From the NCBI GenBank assembly GCA_914767715.1, contig OU612067.1, positions 21,116,162 to 21,180,161 of the forward strand: a stretch of DNA of 64,000 bases. Reading direction: 5' to 3'. This DNA comes from Membranipora membranacea (Eukaryota > Bryozoa > Gymnolaemata > Cheilostomatida > Membraniporidae). Under the pieces are notes generated by a model. The model worked only from the letters and a program-made list of their open reading frames with translations. It did no database searches and was not told the DNA's origin. The first letter of the stretch is position 1; each line of letters opens with the position of its first letter. Positions 27,001 through 38,069 of the stretch are shown here, one piece after another. The translations under genes were made by a program, and so were the position numbers.

Positions 27001-28499
27001 ACCCCGCGTTTGGCATGTTTTTCAATGACAAAAGTGGCCCTCGTTAAAAATGTCGCTGACGCCAAACTAAAAGGGGCAGCCCCAAACGGGTTTCAGTTCC
27101 AAAGTCAGCATGAAATTCCCCACGGTTTAGAGTAGGTTATGAGGAAATCTATTTTTTGAACTGGCCGTAAAAAAAGCAAAGGGTCCCCCTTTGTTACTTT
27201 TTTTAATTTTAAAGTCGCTCTCATTTCCGTTCTATTTATCGTAGGATCTTCATATTCTGGAATTTGAATGAGGCCAATGAGGCCATCAACTGGTCCGAGT
27301 TTGAAAGAATTCCGATGGATATTAAAATTTTTTACCCTGCGTTTGGCATGTCTTTTAATGACAAAAGTGGCCCTCGTTAAAAATGTCGCTGACGCCAAAC
27401 TAAAAGGGGCAGCCCCAAACGGGTTTCAGTTCCAAAGTCAGCATGAAATTCCCCGCAGTTTAGAGTAGGTAAGGATGAAATCTATTTTTTGAACTGGCCG
27501 TAAAAAAAGCAAAGGGTCCCCCCTTTGTTACTTTTTTTAATTTTAAAGTCGCTCTCATTTCCGTTCTATTTATCGTAGTTTCTTCATATTCTTGAATTTG
27601 AATGAAGCCAATGAGGCCATCAAGTGGTCCGAGTTTGAAAGAATTCCGTTGGCTATTAAAATTTTTTACCCTGCGTTTGGCATGTTTTTTAATGACAAAA
27701 GTGGCCCTCGTTAAAAATGTCGCTGACGCCAAACTAAAAGGGGTAGCCCCAAACGGGTTTCAGTTCCAAAGTCAGCATGAAATTCCCCACAGTTTAGAGT
27801 AGGTAACGAGGAAATCTATTTTTTGAACTGGCCGTAAATAAAGCAAAGGGTCCTCCTCTGTTACTTTTTTTAATTTTAAAGTCGCTCTCATTTCCGTTCT
27901 ATTTATCGTAGGATCTTCATATTCTGGAATATGAATGAGGCCAATGAGGCCATCAACTGGTCCGAGTTTGAAAGAATTCCGATGGCTATTTAAAATTTTT
28001 TACCCTGCGTTTGGCATGTTTTTAATGACAAAAGTGGCCCTCGTTAAAAGTGTCGCTGACGCCAAACTAAAAGGGGCAGCCCCAAACGAGTTTCAGTTCC
28101 AAAGTCAGTATGAAATTCCCCACAGTTTAGAGTAGGTAAGGAGGAAATCCATTTTTTGAACTTGCCGTAAAAAAAGCAAAGGGTCCCCCTTTGTTACTTT
28201 TTTTAATTTTAAAGTCGCTCTCATTTCCGTTCTATTTATCGTAGGATCTTCATATTCTGGAATTTGAATGAGGTTAATAAGGCCATCATCTGGTCCGAGT
28301 TTGAAAGAATTCCGATGGCTATTTAAATTTTTTACCCTGCGTTTGGCATGTTTTTTAATGACAAAAGTGGCCCTCGTTAAAAATGTCGCCGACGCCAAAG
28401 TAAAAGGGGCAGCCCCAAACGGGTTTCAGTTCTAAAGTCAGCATGAAATTCCCCGCAGTATAGAGTAGGTAAGGATGAAATCTATTTTTTGAACTGGCC
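21071..28499 (+). repeat. 25-mer higher-order repeat, copy B, one monomer shorter
   Basis: Anchors 21264, 21598, 21932, 22266, 22600, 22932, 23262, 23596, 23930, 24264, 24598, 24932, 25266, 25600, 25934, 26268, 26601, 26935, 27268, 27602, 27935 and 28268. It is nearly identical to copy A; seen differences include gaatgggg at 21,264 and ctcctctg near 27,855. The monomer at 27935 is a hybrid of the two copy A monomers at 19595 and 19929. Confidence 0.9.
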
Positions 28500-29477
28500 G
28501 TAAAAAAAGCAAAGGGTCCCCCCTTTGTTACTTTTTTTAATTTTAAAGTCGCGCTCATTTCCGTTCTATTTATCGTAGGATCTTCATATTCCGGCATTTG
28601 AAAAAGGCTAATGAGGCCATCAACTGGTCCGAGTTTGACAGAATTCCGATGGCTATTAAAATTTTTTACCCTGCGTTTGGCATGTTATTTAATGACTAAA
28701 GTGGCCCTCGTTAAAAATGTCGCTGACGCCAAACTAAAAGGGGCAGCCCCAAACGGGTTTCAGTTCCAAAGTCAGCATGAAATTCCCCACAGTTTAGAGT
28801 AGGTAAGGAGGAAATCCATTTTTTGAACTTGCCGTAAAATAAGCAAAGGGTCCCCCTTTGTTACTTTTTTTAATTTTAAAGTCGCTCTCATTTCCGTTCT
28901 ATTTATCGTAGGATCTTCATATTCTGGAATTTGAATGAGGCCAATGAGGCCATCAACTGGTCCGAGTTTGAAAGACTTCCGATTGCTATTCAAATTTTTT
29001 ACCCTGCGTTTGGCATGTTTTTAATGACAAAAGTGGCCCTCGTTAAAAATGTCGCTGACGCCAAACTAAAAGGGGCAGCCCCAAACGGGTTTCAGTTCCA
29101 AAGTCAGCATGAAATTCCCCACGGTTTAGAGTAGGTTAGGAGGAAGTCTATTTTTTGAACTGGCCGTAAAAAAAGCAAAGGGTCCCCCTTTGTTACTTTT
29201 TTTAATTTTAAAGTCGCTCTCATTTCCGTTCTATTTATCGTAGGATCTTCATATTCTGGAATTTGAATGAGGCCAATGAGGCCATCAACTGGTCCGAGTT
29301 TGAAAGAATTCCGATGGCTATTTAAATTTTTTACCCTGCGTTTGGCATGTTTTTTAATGACAAAAGTGGCCCTCGTTAAAAATGTCGCTGACGCCAAACT
29401 AAAAGGGGCAGCCCCAAACGGGTTTCAGTTCCAAAGTCAGCATGAAATTCCCCGCAGTATAGAGCAGGTAAGGATGA
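28040..29477 (+). repeat. 13-mer-spaced duplication, copy 1 (offset 4,332 bp)
   Basis: Monomers at 28268, 28602, 28934 and 29267 recur at 32600, 32934, 33266 and 33599. Shared markers are aggttaataagg, ttccggcatttgaaaaagg, gacttccgattgctattc with a five-T catgtttttaatg, and agtatagagcagg. Its first part is also the end of 25-mer copy B. Divergence begins near 29,478 (aaactagcc against gaactggcc). Confidence 0.86.
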
Positions 29478-30477
29478 AATCTATTTTTTAAACTAGCCGT
29501 AAAAAAAGCAAAGGGTCCCCCCTTTGTTACTTTTTTAAATTTTAAAGTCGCTCTCATTTCCGTTCTATTTATCGTAGGATCTTCTTATTCTGGAATTTGA
29601 ATGAGGCCAATGAGGCCATCAACTGGTCCGAAATTGAAAGAATTCCGATGGCTATTTAAATTTTTTACCCTGCGTTTGGCATGTTTTTTAATGACAAAAG
29701 TGACCCTCGTTAAAAATGTCGCTGACGCCAAACTAAAAGGGGCAGCCCCAAACGGGTTTCAGTTCCACAGTCAGCATGAAATTCCCCACAGTTTAGAGTA
29801 GGTAAGGAGGAAATCCATTTTTTGAACTTGCCGTTAAAAAGCAAAGGGTCCCCCTTTGTTACTTTTTTTAATTTTAAAGTCGCTCTCATTTCCGTTCTAT
29901 TTAGCGTTGGATCTTCGTATTCTGGAATTTGAATGAGGCCAATGAGGCCATCAACTGGTCCGAGTTTGAAAGAATTCCGATGGCTATTTAAATTTTTTAC
30001 CCTGCGTTTGGCATGTTTTTTAATGACAAAAGTGGCCTTCGTTAAAAATGTCGCTGACGCAAAACTAAAACGGGCAGCCCCAAACGAGTTTCAGTTCCAA
30101 AGTCAGCATGAAATTCCCCGCAGTTTAGAGTAGGTAAGGATGAAATCTATTTTTTGAACTGGCCGTAAAGAAAGCAAAGGGTCCCCCTTTGTTACTTTTT
30201 TTAATTTTAAAGTCGCTCTCATTTCCGTTCTATTTATCGTAGGATCTTCATATTCTGGAATGTGTATGAGGCCAATGAGGCCATCAAATGGTCCGAGTTT
30301 GACAGAATTCCGATGGCTATTAAAATTTTTTACCCTGCGTTTGGCATGTTATTTAATGACAAAAGTGGCCCTCGTTAAAAATGTCGCTGACGCCAAACTA
30401 AAAGGGGCAGCCCAAAACGGGTTTCAGTTCCAAAGTCAGCATGAAATTCCCCGCAGTATAGAGTAGGTAAGGATGAA
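29478..30477 (+). repeat. 3-mer higher-order repeat, copy 1 (~1,000 bp)
   Basis: Anchors 29601, 29933 and 30266. The three monomers carry ccgaaattg, then ggccttcg with gcaaaactaaaacggg, then ggaatgtgtatgagg with caaatggtcc. The trio repeats immediately in the next 1,000 bp. Variants of the second and third monomers also occur at 1261/1594 and 7260/7593 in the 18-mers. Confidence 0.88.
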
Positions 30478-31475
30478 ATCTATTTTTTAAACTGGCCGTA
30501 AAAAAAGCAAAGGGTCCCCCCTTTGTTACTTTTTTAAATTTTAAAGTCGCTCTCATTTCCGTTCTATTTATCGTAGGATCTTCATATTCTGGAATTTGAA
30601 TGAGGCCAATGAGGCCATCAACTGGTCCGAAATTGAAAGAATTCCGATGGCTATTTAAATTTTTTACCCTGCGTTTGGCATGTTTTTTAATGACAAAAGT
30701 GGCCCTCGTTAAAAATGTCGCTGACGCCAAACTAAAAGGGGCAGCCCCAAACGGGTTTCAGTTCCAAAGTCAGCATGAAATTCCCCACAGTTTAGAGTAG
30801 GTAAGGAGGAAATCCATTTTTTGAACTTGCCGTAAAAAAAGCAAAGGGTCCCCCTTTGTTACTTTTTTTAATTTTAAAGTCGCTCTCATTTCCGTTCTAT
30901 TTAGCGTAGGATCTTCGTATTCTGGAATTTGAATGAGGCCAATGAGGCCATCAACTGGTCCGAGTTTGAAAGAATTCCGATGGCTATTTAAATTTTTTAC
31001 CCTGCGTTTGGCATGTTTTTTAATGACAAAAGTGGCCTTCGTTAAAAATGTCGCTGACGCAAAACTAAAACGGGCAGCCCCAAACGAGTTTCAGTTCCAA
31101 AGTCAGCATGAAATTCCCCGCAGTTTAGAGTAGGTAAGGATGAAATCTATTTTTTGAACTGGCCGTAAAAAAAGCAAAGGGTCCCCCTTTGTTACTTTTT
31201 TTAATTTTAAAGTCGCGCTCATTTCCGTTCTATTTATCGTAGGATCTTCATATTCTGGAATGTGTATGAGGCCAATGAGGCCATCAAATGGTCCAAGTTT
31301 GACAGAATTCCGATGGCTATTAAAATTTTTTACCCTGCGTTTGGCATGTTATTTAATGACAAAAGTGGCCCCCGTTAAAAATGTCGCTGACGCCAAACTA
31401 AAAGGGGCAGCCCCAAACGGGTTTCAGTTCCAAAGTCAGCATGAAATTCCCCGCAGTTTAGATTAGGTAAGGATG
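30478..31475 (+). repeat. 3-mer higher-order repeat, copy 2 (~1,000 bp)
   Basis: Anchors 30600, 30933 and 31266, adjacent to copy 1 at an offset of 999-1,000 bp. The one-base difference comes from gccgttaaaaagc near 29,833 in copy 1. Copy 2 carries its own changes such as ggtccaag near 31,291 and ggcccccg near 31,368. Confidence 0.86.
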
Positions 31476-32372
31476 AAATCTATTTTTTGAACTGGCCGTA
31501 AAAAAAGCAAAGGGTCCCCCCTTTGTTACTTTTTTAAATTTTAAAGTCGCTCTCATTTCCGTTCTATTTATTGTAGGATCTTCATATTCTGGAATTTGAA
31601 TGAGGCCAATGAGGCCATCAACTGGTCCGAGTTTGAAAGAATTCCGATGGCTATTTAAATTTTTTACCCTGCGTTTGGCATGTTTTTTAATGACAAAAGT
31701 GGCCCTCGTTAAAAATGTCGCTGACGCCAAACTAAAAGGGGCAGCCCCAAACGGGTTTCAGTTCCAAAGTCAGCATGAAATTCCCCACAGTTTAGAGTAG
31801 GTAAGGAGGAAATCCATTTTTTGAACTTGCCGTAAAAAAAGCAAAGGGTCCCCCTTTGTTACTTTTTTTAATTTTAAAGTCGCTCTCATTTCCGTTCTAT
31901 TTATCGTAGGATCTTCATATTCTGGAATTTGAATGAGGCCAATGAGGCCATCAACTGGTCCGAGTTTGAAAGAATTCCGATGGCTATTTAAATGTTTTAC
32001 CCTGCGTTTGGCATGTTTTTTAATGACAAAAGTGGCCCTCGTTAAAAATGTCGCTGACGCCAAACTAAAAGGGGCAGCCCCAAACGGGTTTCAGTTCCAA
32101 AGTCAGCATGAAATTCCCCGCAGTTTAGAGTAGGTAAGGATAAAATCTATTTTTTGAACTGGCCGTAAAAAAAGCAAAGGGTCCCCCCTTTGTTACTTTT
32201 TTTAATTTTAAAGTCGCTCTCATTTCCGTTCTATTTATCGTAGTTTCTTCATATTCTGGAATTTGAATGAGGCTAATGCGGACATCAACTGGTCTGAGTT
32301 TGAAAGAATTCCGATGGCTATTTAAATTTTTTACCCTGCGTTTGGCATGTTTTTTAATGACAAAAGTGGCCC
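31476..32372 (+). repeat. Plain subfamily A monomers
   Basis: Anchors 31600, 31933 and 32267 link the 3-mer block to the second 13-mer-spaced copy. The monomer at 32267 (aggctaatgcggacatc, ggtctgag) has the same variant as 3927, 9926 and 19929, and with the next one it matches 19,929-20,480 at offset 12,338 bp. Nothing but satellite is present. Confidence 0.82.
31600..31932 (+). repeat. Representative subfamily A monomer (333 bp)
   Basis: Typical copy of the left half. Compared with subfamily B it has caactggtcc, ccacagttt instead of ccacggttt, gtaaggagg instead of gttaggagg, atccatt instead of atctatt, gaacttgcc instead of gaactggcc, and five rather than six C's. The one-base shorter C-run gives 333 bp, a multiple of three, so chance reading frames stay in phase between neighbouring A copies but shift between B copies. 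Confidence 0.92.
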
Positions 32373-33815
32373 TCGTTAAAAGTGTCGCTGACGCCAAACT
32401 AAAAGGGGCAGCCCCAAACGGGTTTCAGTTCCAAAGTCAGTATGAAATTCCCCACAGTTTAGAGTAGGTAAGGAGGAAATCCATTTTTTGAACTTGCCGT
32501 AAAAAAAGCAAAGGGTCCCCCTTTGTTACTTTTTTTAATTTTAAAGTCGCTCTCATTTCCGTTCTATTTATCGTAGGATCTTCATATTCTGGAATTTGAA
32601 TGAGGTTAATAAGGCCATCAGCTGGTCTGAGTTTGAAAGAATTCCGATGGCTATTCAATTTTTTTACCCTGCGTTTGGCATGTTTTTTAATGACAAAAGT
32701 GGCCCTCGTTAAAAATGTCGCCGACGCCAAAGTAAAAGGGGCAGCCCCAAACGGGTTTCAGTTCTAAAGTCAGCATGAAATTCCCCGCAGTATAGAGTAG
32801 GTAAGGATGAAATCTATTTTTTGAACTGGCCGTAAAAAAAGCAAAGGGTCCCCCCTTTGTTACTTTTTTTAATTTTAAAGTCGCGCTCATTTCCGTTCTA
32901 TTTATCGTAGGATCTTCATATTCCGGCATTTGAAAAAGGCTAATGAGGCCATCAACTGGTCCGAGTTTGACAGAATTCCGATGGCTATTAAAATTTTTTA
33001 CCCTGCGTTTGGCATGTTATTTAATGACTAAAGTGGCCCTCGTTAAAAATGTCGCTGACGCCAAACTAAAAGGGGCAGCCCCAAACGGGTTTCAGTTCCA
33101 AAGTCAGCATGAAATTCCCCACAGTTTAGAGTAGGTAAGGAGGAAATCCATTTTTTGAACTTGCCGTAAAATAGGCAAAGGGTCCCCCTTTGTTACTTTT
33201 TTTAATTTTAAAGTCGCTCTCATTTCCGTTCTATTTATCGTAGGATCTTCATATTCTGGAATTTGAATGAGGCCAATGAGGCCATCAACTGGTCCGAGTT
33301 TGAAAGACTTCCGATTGCTATTCAAATTTTTTACCCTGCGTTTGGCATGTTTTTAATGACAAAAGTGGCCCTCGTTAGAAATGTCGCTGACGCCAAACTA
33401 AAAGGGGCAGCCCCAAACGGGTTTCAGTTCCAAAGTCAGCATGAAATTCCCCACGGTTTAGAGTAGGTTAGGAGGAAGTCTATTTTTTGAACTGGCCGTA
33501 AAAAAAGCAAAGGGTCCCCCTTTGTTACTTTTTTTAATTTTAAAGTCGCTCTCATTTCCGTTCTATTTATCGTAGGATCTTCATATTCTGGAATTTGAAT
33601 GAGGCCAATGAGGCCATCAACTGGTCCGAGTTTGAAAGAATTCCGATGGCTATTTAAATTTTTTACCCTGCGTTTGGCATGTTTTTTAATGACAAAAGTG
33701 GCCCTCGTTAAAAATGTCGCTGACGCCAAACTAAAAGGGGCAGCCCCAAACGGGTTTCAGTTCCAAAGTCAGCATGAAATTCCCCGCAGTATAGAGCAGG
33801 TAAGGATGAAATCTA
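32373..33815 (+). repeat. 13-mer-spaced duplication, copy 2
   Basis: Anchors 32600, 32934, 33266 and 33599. Its first monomer reads catcagctggtctgag, closer to 20262 than to 28268, so this copy is a mosaic of the two. The matching part ends near 33,815. Confidence 0.84.
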
Positions 33816-34074
33816 TTTTTTGAACTGGCCGTAAAAAAGCAAAGGGTCCCCCCTTTGTTACTTTTTTTAATTTTAAAGTCGCTCTCATTTCCGTTCTATT
33901 TATCGTAGGATCTTCATATACTGGAATTGGAATGAGGCTAATGAGGCGATCAAGTGGTCCGAGTTTGAAAGAATTCCGATGGCTATTTAAATTTTTTACC
34001 CTGCGTTTGGCATGTTTTTTAATGACAAAAGTGGCCCTCGTTAAAAATGTCGCTGACGCCAAACTAAAAAGGGC
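33816..34074 (+). repeat. Subfamily A to B transition monomer
   Basis: The monomer at 33932 reads aggctaatgaggcgatcaag, resembling 595 and 6594. It is the last A-like copy before a nearly continuous run of B copies beginning at 34266. Confidence 0.78.
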
Positions 34075-35400
34075 AGCCCCAAACGGGTTTCAGTTCCAAA
34101 GTCAGCATGAAATTCCCCACGGTTTAGAGTAGGTAAGGAGGAAATCTATTTTTTGAACTGGCCGTAAAAAAAGCAAAGGGTCCCCCCTTTGTTACTTTTT
34201 TTAATTTTAAAGTCGCTCTCATTTCCGTTCTATTTATCGTAGGATCTTCATATTCTGGAATTTGAATGAGGCCAATGAGGCCATCATCTGGTCCGAATTT
34301 GGAAGAATTCCGATGGCTATTTAAATTTTTTACCCTGCGTTTGGCATGTTTTTTAATGACAAAAGTGGCCCTCGTTAAAAATGTCGCTGACGCCAAACTA
34401 AAAGGGGCAGCCCCAAACGGGTTTCACTTCCAAAATCAGCATGAAATTTCCCACGGTTTAGAGTAGGTTAGGAGGAAATCTATTTTTTGAACTGGCCGTA
34501 AAAAAAGCAAAGGGTCCCCCCTTTGTTACTTTTTTTAATTTTAAAGTCGCTCTCATTTCCGTTCTATTTATCGTAGGATCTTCATATTCTGGAATTTGAA
34601 TGAGGCCAATGAGGCCATCATCTGGTCCGAGTTTGAAAGAATTCCGATGGCTATTTAAATTTTTTACCCTGCGTTTGGCATGTTTTTTAATGACAAAAGT
34701 GGCCCTCGTTAAAAATGTCGCTGACGCCAAACTAAAAGGGGCAGCCCAAAACGGGTTTCAGTTCCAAAGTCAGCATGAAATTCCCCACGGTTTAGAGTAG
34801 GTTAGGAGGAAATCTATTTTTTGAACAGGCCATAAAAAAAGCAAAGGGTCCCCCCTTTGTTACTTTTTTAATTTCAAAGTCGCTTTATTTCCGTTCTATA
34901 TATCGTAGGATCTTCATATTCTGGAATTTGAATGAGGCCAATGCGGCCATCATCTGGTCCGAGTTTGGAAGAATTCTGATGGCTATTTAAATTTTTTACC
35001 CTGCGTTTGGCATGTTTTTTAATGACAAAAGTGGCCCTCGTTAAAAATGTCGCTGACGCCAAACTAAAAGAAGCAGCCCCAAACGGGTTTCAGTTCCAAA
35101 GTCAGCATGAAATTCCCCACAGTTTAGAGTAGGTTAGGGGGAAATCTATTTTTTGAACAGGCCGTAAAAAAAGCAAAGGGTCCCCCCTTTGTTACTTTTT
35201 TTAATTTTAAAGTCGCTCTCATTTCCGTTCTATTTATCGTAGGATCTTCATATTCTGGAATTTGAATGAGGCCAATTAGGCCATCATCTGGTCCGAGTTT
35301 GAAAGAATTCCGATAGCTATTTAAATTTTTAACCCTGCGTTTGGCATGTTTTTTAATGACAAAAGTGGCCCTCGTTAAAAATGTCGCTGACGCCAAACTA
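34075..35400 (+). repeat. 8-mer-spaced duplication, copy 1 (offset 2,670 bp)
   Basis: Monomers 34266, 34600, 34932 and 35266 recur at 36936, 37270, 37602 and 37935. Shared markers are ccgaatttggaag, the shortened cgctttatttccg with tatatatcg, aatgcggcc, aaagaagcagcc and caattaggcc with gatagctattt. Copy 1 has gaacaggccg and six C's near 35,156 where copy 2 has gaactggccg and five C's, so the copies are not fully identical. Confidence 0.87.
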
Positions 35401-36744
35401 AAAGGGGCAGCCCCAAACGGGTTTCAGTTCCAAAGTCAGCATGAAATTCCCCACGGTTTAGAGTAGGTTAGGAGGAAATCTATTTTCTGAACTGGCCGTA
35501 AAAAAAGCAAAGGGTCCCCCCTTTGTTACTTTTATTAATTTTAAAGTCGCTCTCATTTCCGTTCTATTTATCGTAGGATCTTCATATTCTGGAATTTGAA
35601 TGAGGCCAATGAGGCCATCATCTGGTCCGAGTTTGAAAGAATTCCGATGGCTATTTAAATTTTTTACCCGGCGTTTGGCATGTTTTTTAATGACAAAAGT
35701 GGCCCTCGTTAAAAATGTCGCTGACGCCAAACTAAAAGGGGCAGCCCCAAACGAGTTTCAGTTCCAAAGTCAGCATGACATTCCCCACGGTTTAGAATAG
35801 GTTAGGAGGAAATCTGTTTTTTGAACTGGCCGTAAAAAAAGCAAAGGGTCCCCCCTTTGTTACTTTTTTTAATTTTAAAGTCGCTCTCATTTCCATTCTA
35901 TTTATCGTAGGATCTTCATATTCTGGAATTTGAATGAGGCCAATGAGGCCATCATCTGGTCCGAGTTTGAAAGAATTCCGCTGGCTATTTAAATTTTTTA
36001 CCCTGCGTTTGGCATGTTTTTTAATGACAAAAGTGGCCCTCGTTAAAAATGTCGCTGACGCCAAACTAAAAGAGGCAGCCACAAACGGTTTTCAGTTCCA
36101 AAGTCAGCATGAAATTCCCCACGGTTAAGAGTAGGTTAGGAGGAAATCTGTTTTTTGAACAGGCCATAAAAAAAGCAAAGGGTCCCCCCTTTGTTACTTT
36201 TTTTAATTTTAAAGTCGCTCTCATTTTCGTTCTATTTATCGTAGGATCTTCATATTCTGGAATTTGAATTAGGCCAATGAGGCCATCATCTGGTCCGAGT
36301 TTGAAAGAATTCTGATGGCTATTTAAATTTTTTACCCTGCGTTTGGCATGTTTTTTAATGACAAAAGTGGCCCTCGTTAAAAATGTCGCTGACGCCAAAC
36401 TAAAAGGGGCAGCCCCAAACGGGTTTCAGTTCCAAAGTCAGCATGAAATTCCCCACGGTTTAGAGTAGGTTAGGAGGAACTCTATTTTTTGAACAGGCCA
36501 TAAAAAAAGCAAAGGGTCCCCCCTTTGTTACTTTTTTTAATTTTAAAGTCGCTCTCATTTCCGTTCTATTTATCGTAGGATCTTCATATTCTGGAATTTG
36601 AATGAGGCCAATGAGACCATCATCTGGTCCGAGTTTGAAAGAATTCCGATGGCTATTTAAATTTTTTACCCTGCGTTTGGCATGCTTTTTAATGACAAAA
36701 GTGGCCCTCGTTAAAAATGTCGCTGACGCCAAACTAAAAGGGGC
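35401..36744 (+). repeat. Subfamily B monomers between the 8-mer-spaced copies
   Basis: Anchors 35600, 35934, 36268 and 36602. Individual copies carry ctgaactgg (35,486), acccggcg, a lost anchor ATG (gaattagg at 36268), agaccatc and ggccataaaa. No gene or foreign sequence is present. Confidence 0.82.
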
Positions 36745-38069
36745 AGCCCCAAACGGGTTTCAGTTCCAAAGTCAGCATGAAATTCCCCACGGTTTAGAGT
36801 AGGTAAGGAGGAAATCTATTTTTTGAACTGGCCGTAAAAAAAGCAAAGGGTCCCCCCTTTGTTACTTTTTTTAATTTTAAAGTCGCTCTCATTTCCGTTC
36901 TATTTATCGTAGGATCTTCATATTCTGGAATTTGAATGAGGCCAATGAGGCCATCATCTGGTCCGAATTTGGAAGAATTCCGATGGCTATTTAAATTTTT
37001 TACCCTGCGTTTGGCATGTTTTTTAATGACAAAAGTGGCCCTCGTTAAAAATGTCGCTGACGCCAAACTAAAAGGGGCAGCCCCAAACGGGTTTCAGTTC
37101 CAAAGTCAGCATGAAATTTCCCACGGTTTAGAGTAGGTTAGGAGGAAATCTATTTTTTGAACTGGCCGTAAAAAAAGCAAAGGGTCCCCCCTTTGTTACT
37201 TTTTTTAATTTTAAAGTCGCTCTCATTTCCGTTCTATTTATCGTAGGATCTTCATATTCTGGAATTTGAATGAGGCCAATGAGGCCATCATCTGGTCCGA
37301 GTTTGAAAGAATTCCGATGGCTATTTAAATTTTTTACCCTGCGTTTGGCATGTTTTTTAATGACAAAAGTGGCCCTCGTTAAAAATGTCGCTGACGTCAA
37401 ACTAAAAGGGGCAGCCCCAAACGAGTTTCAGTTCCAAAGTCAGCATGAAATTCCCCACGGTTTAGAGTAGGTTAGGAGGAAATCTATTTTTTGAACAGGC
37501 CATAAAAAAAGCAAAGGGTCCCCCCTTTGTTACTTTTTTAATTTCAAAGTCGCTTTATTTCCGTTCTATATATCGTAGGATCTTCATATTCTGGAATTTG
37601 AATGAGGCCAATGCGGCCATCATCTGGTCCGAGTTTGGAAGAATTCTGATGGCTATTTAAATTTTTTACCCTGCGTTTGGCATGTTTTTTAATGACAAAA
37701 GTGGCCCTCGTTAAAAATGTCGCTGACGCCAAACTAAAAGAAGCAGCCCCAAACGGGTTTCAGTTCCAAAGTCAGCATGAAATTCCCCACGGTTTAGAGT
37801 AGGTTAGGGGGAAATCTATTTTTTGAACTGGCCGTAAAAAAAGCAAAGGGTCCCCCTTTGTTACTTTTTTTAATTTTAAAGTCGCTCTCATTTCCGTTCT
37901 ATTTATCGTAGGATCTTCATATTCTGGAATTTGAATGAGGCCAATTAGGCCATCATCTGGTCCGAGTTTGAAAGAATTCCGATAGCTATTTAAATTTTTA
38001 ACCCTGCGTTTGGCATGTTTTTTAATGACAAAAGTGGCCCTCGTTAAAAATGTCACTGACGCCAAACTA
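36745..38069 (+). repeat. 8-mer-spaced duplication, copy 2
   Basis: Anchors 36936, 37270, 37602 and 37935. It overlaps the start of the 15-mer unit at about 37,350, so its last two monomers were amplified again as the first monomers of that unit and reappear at 42606 and 42939. Confidence 0.86.
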
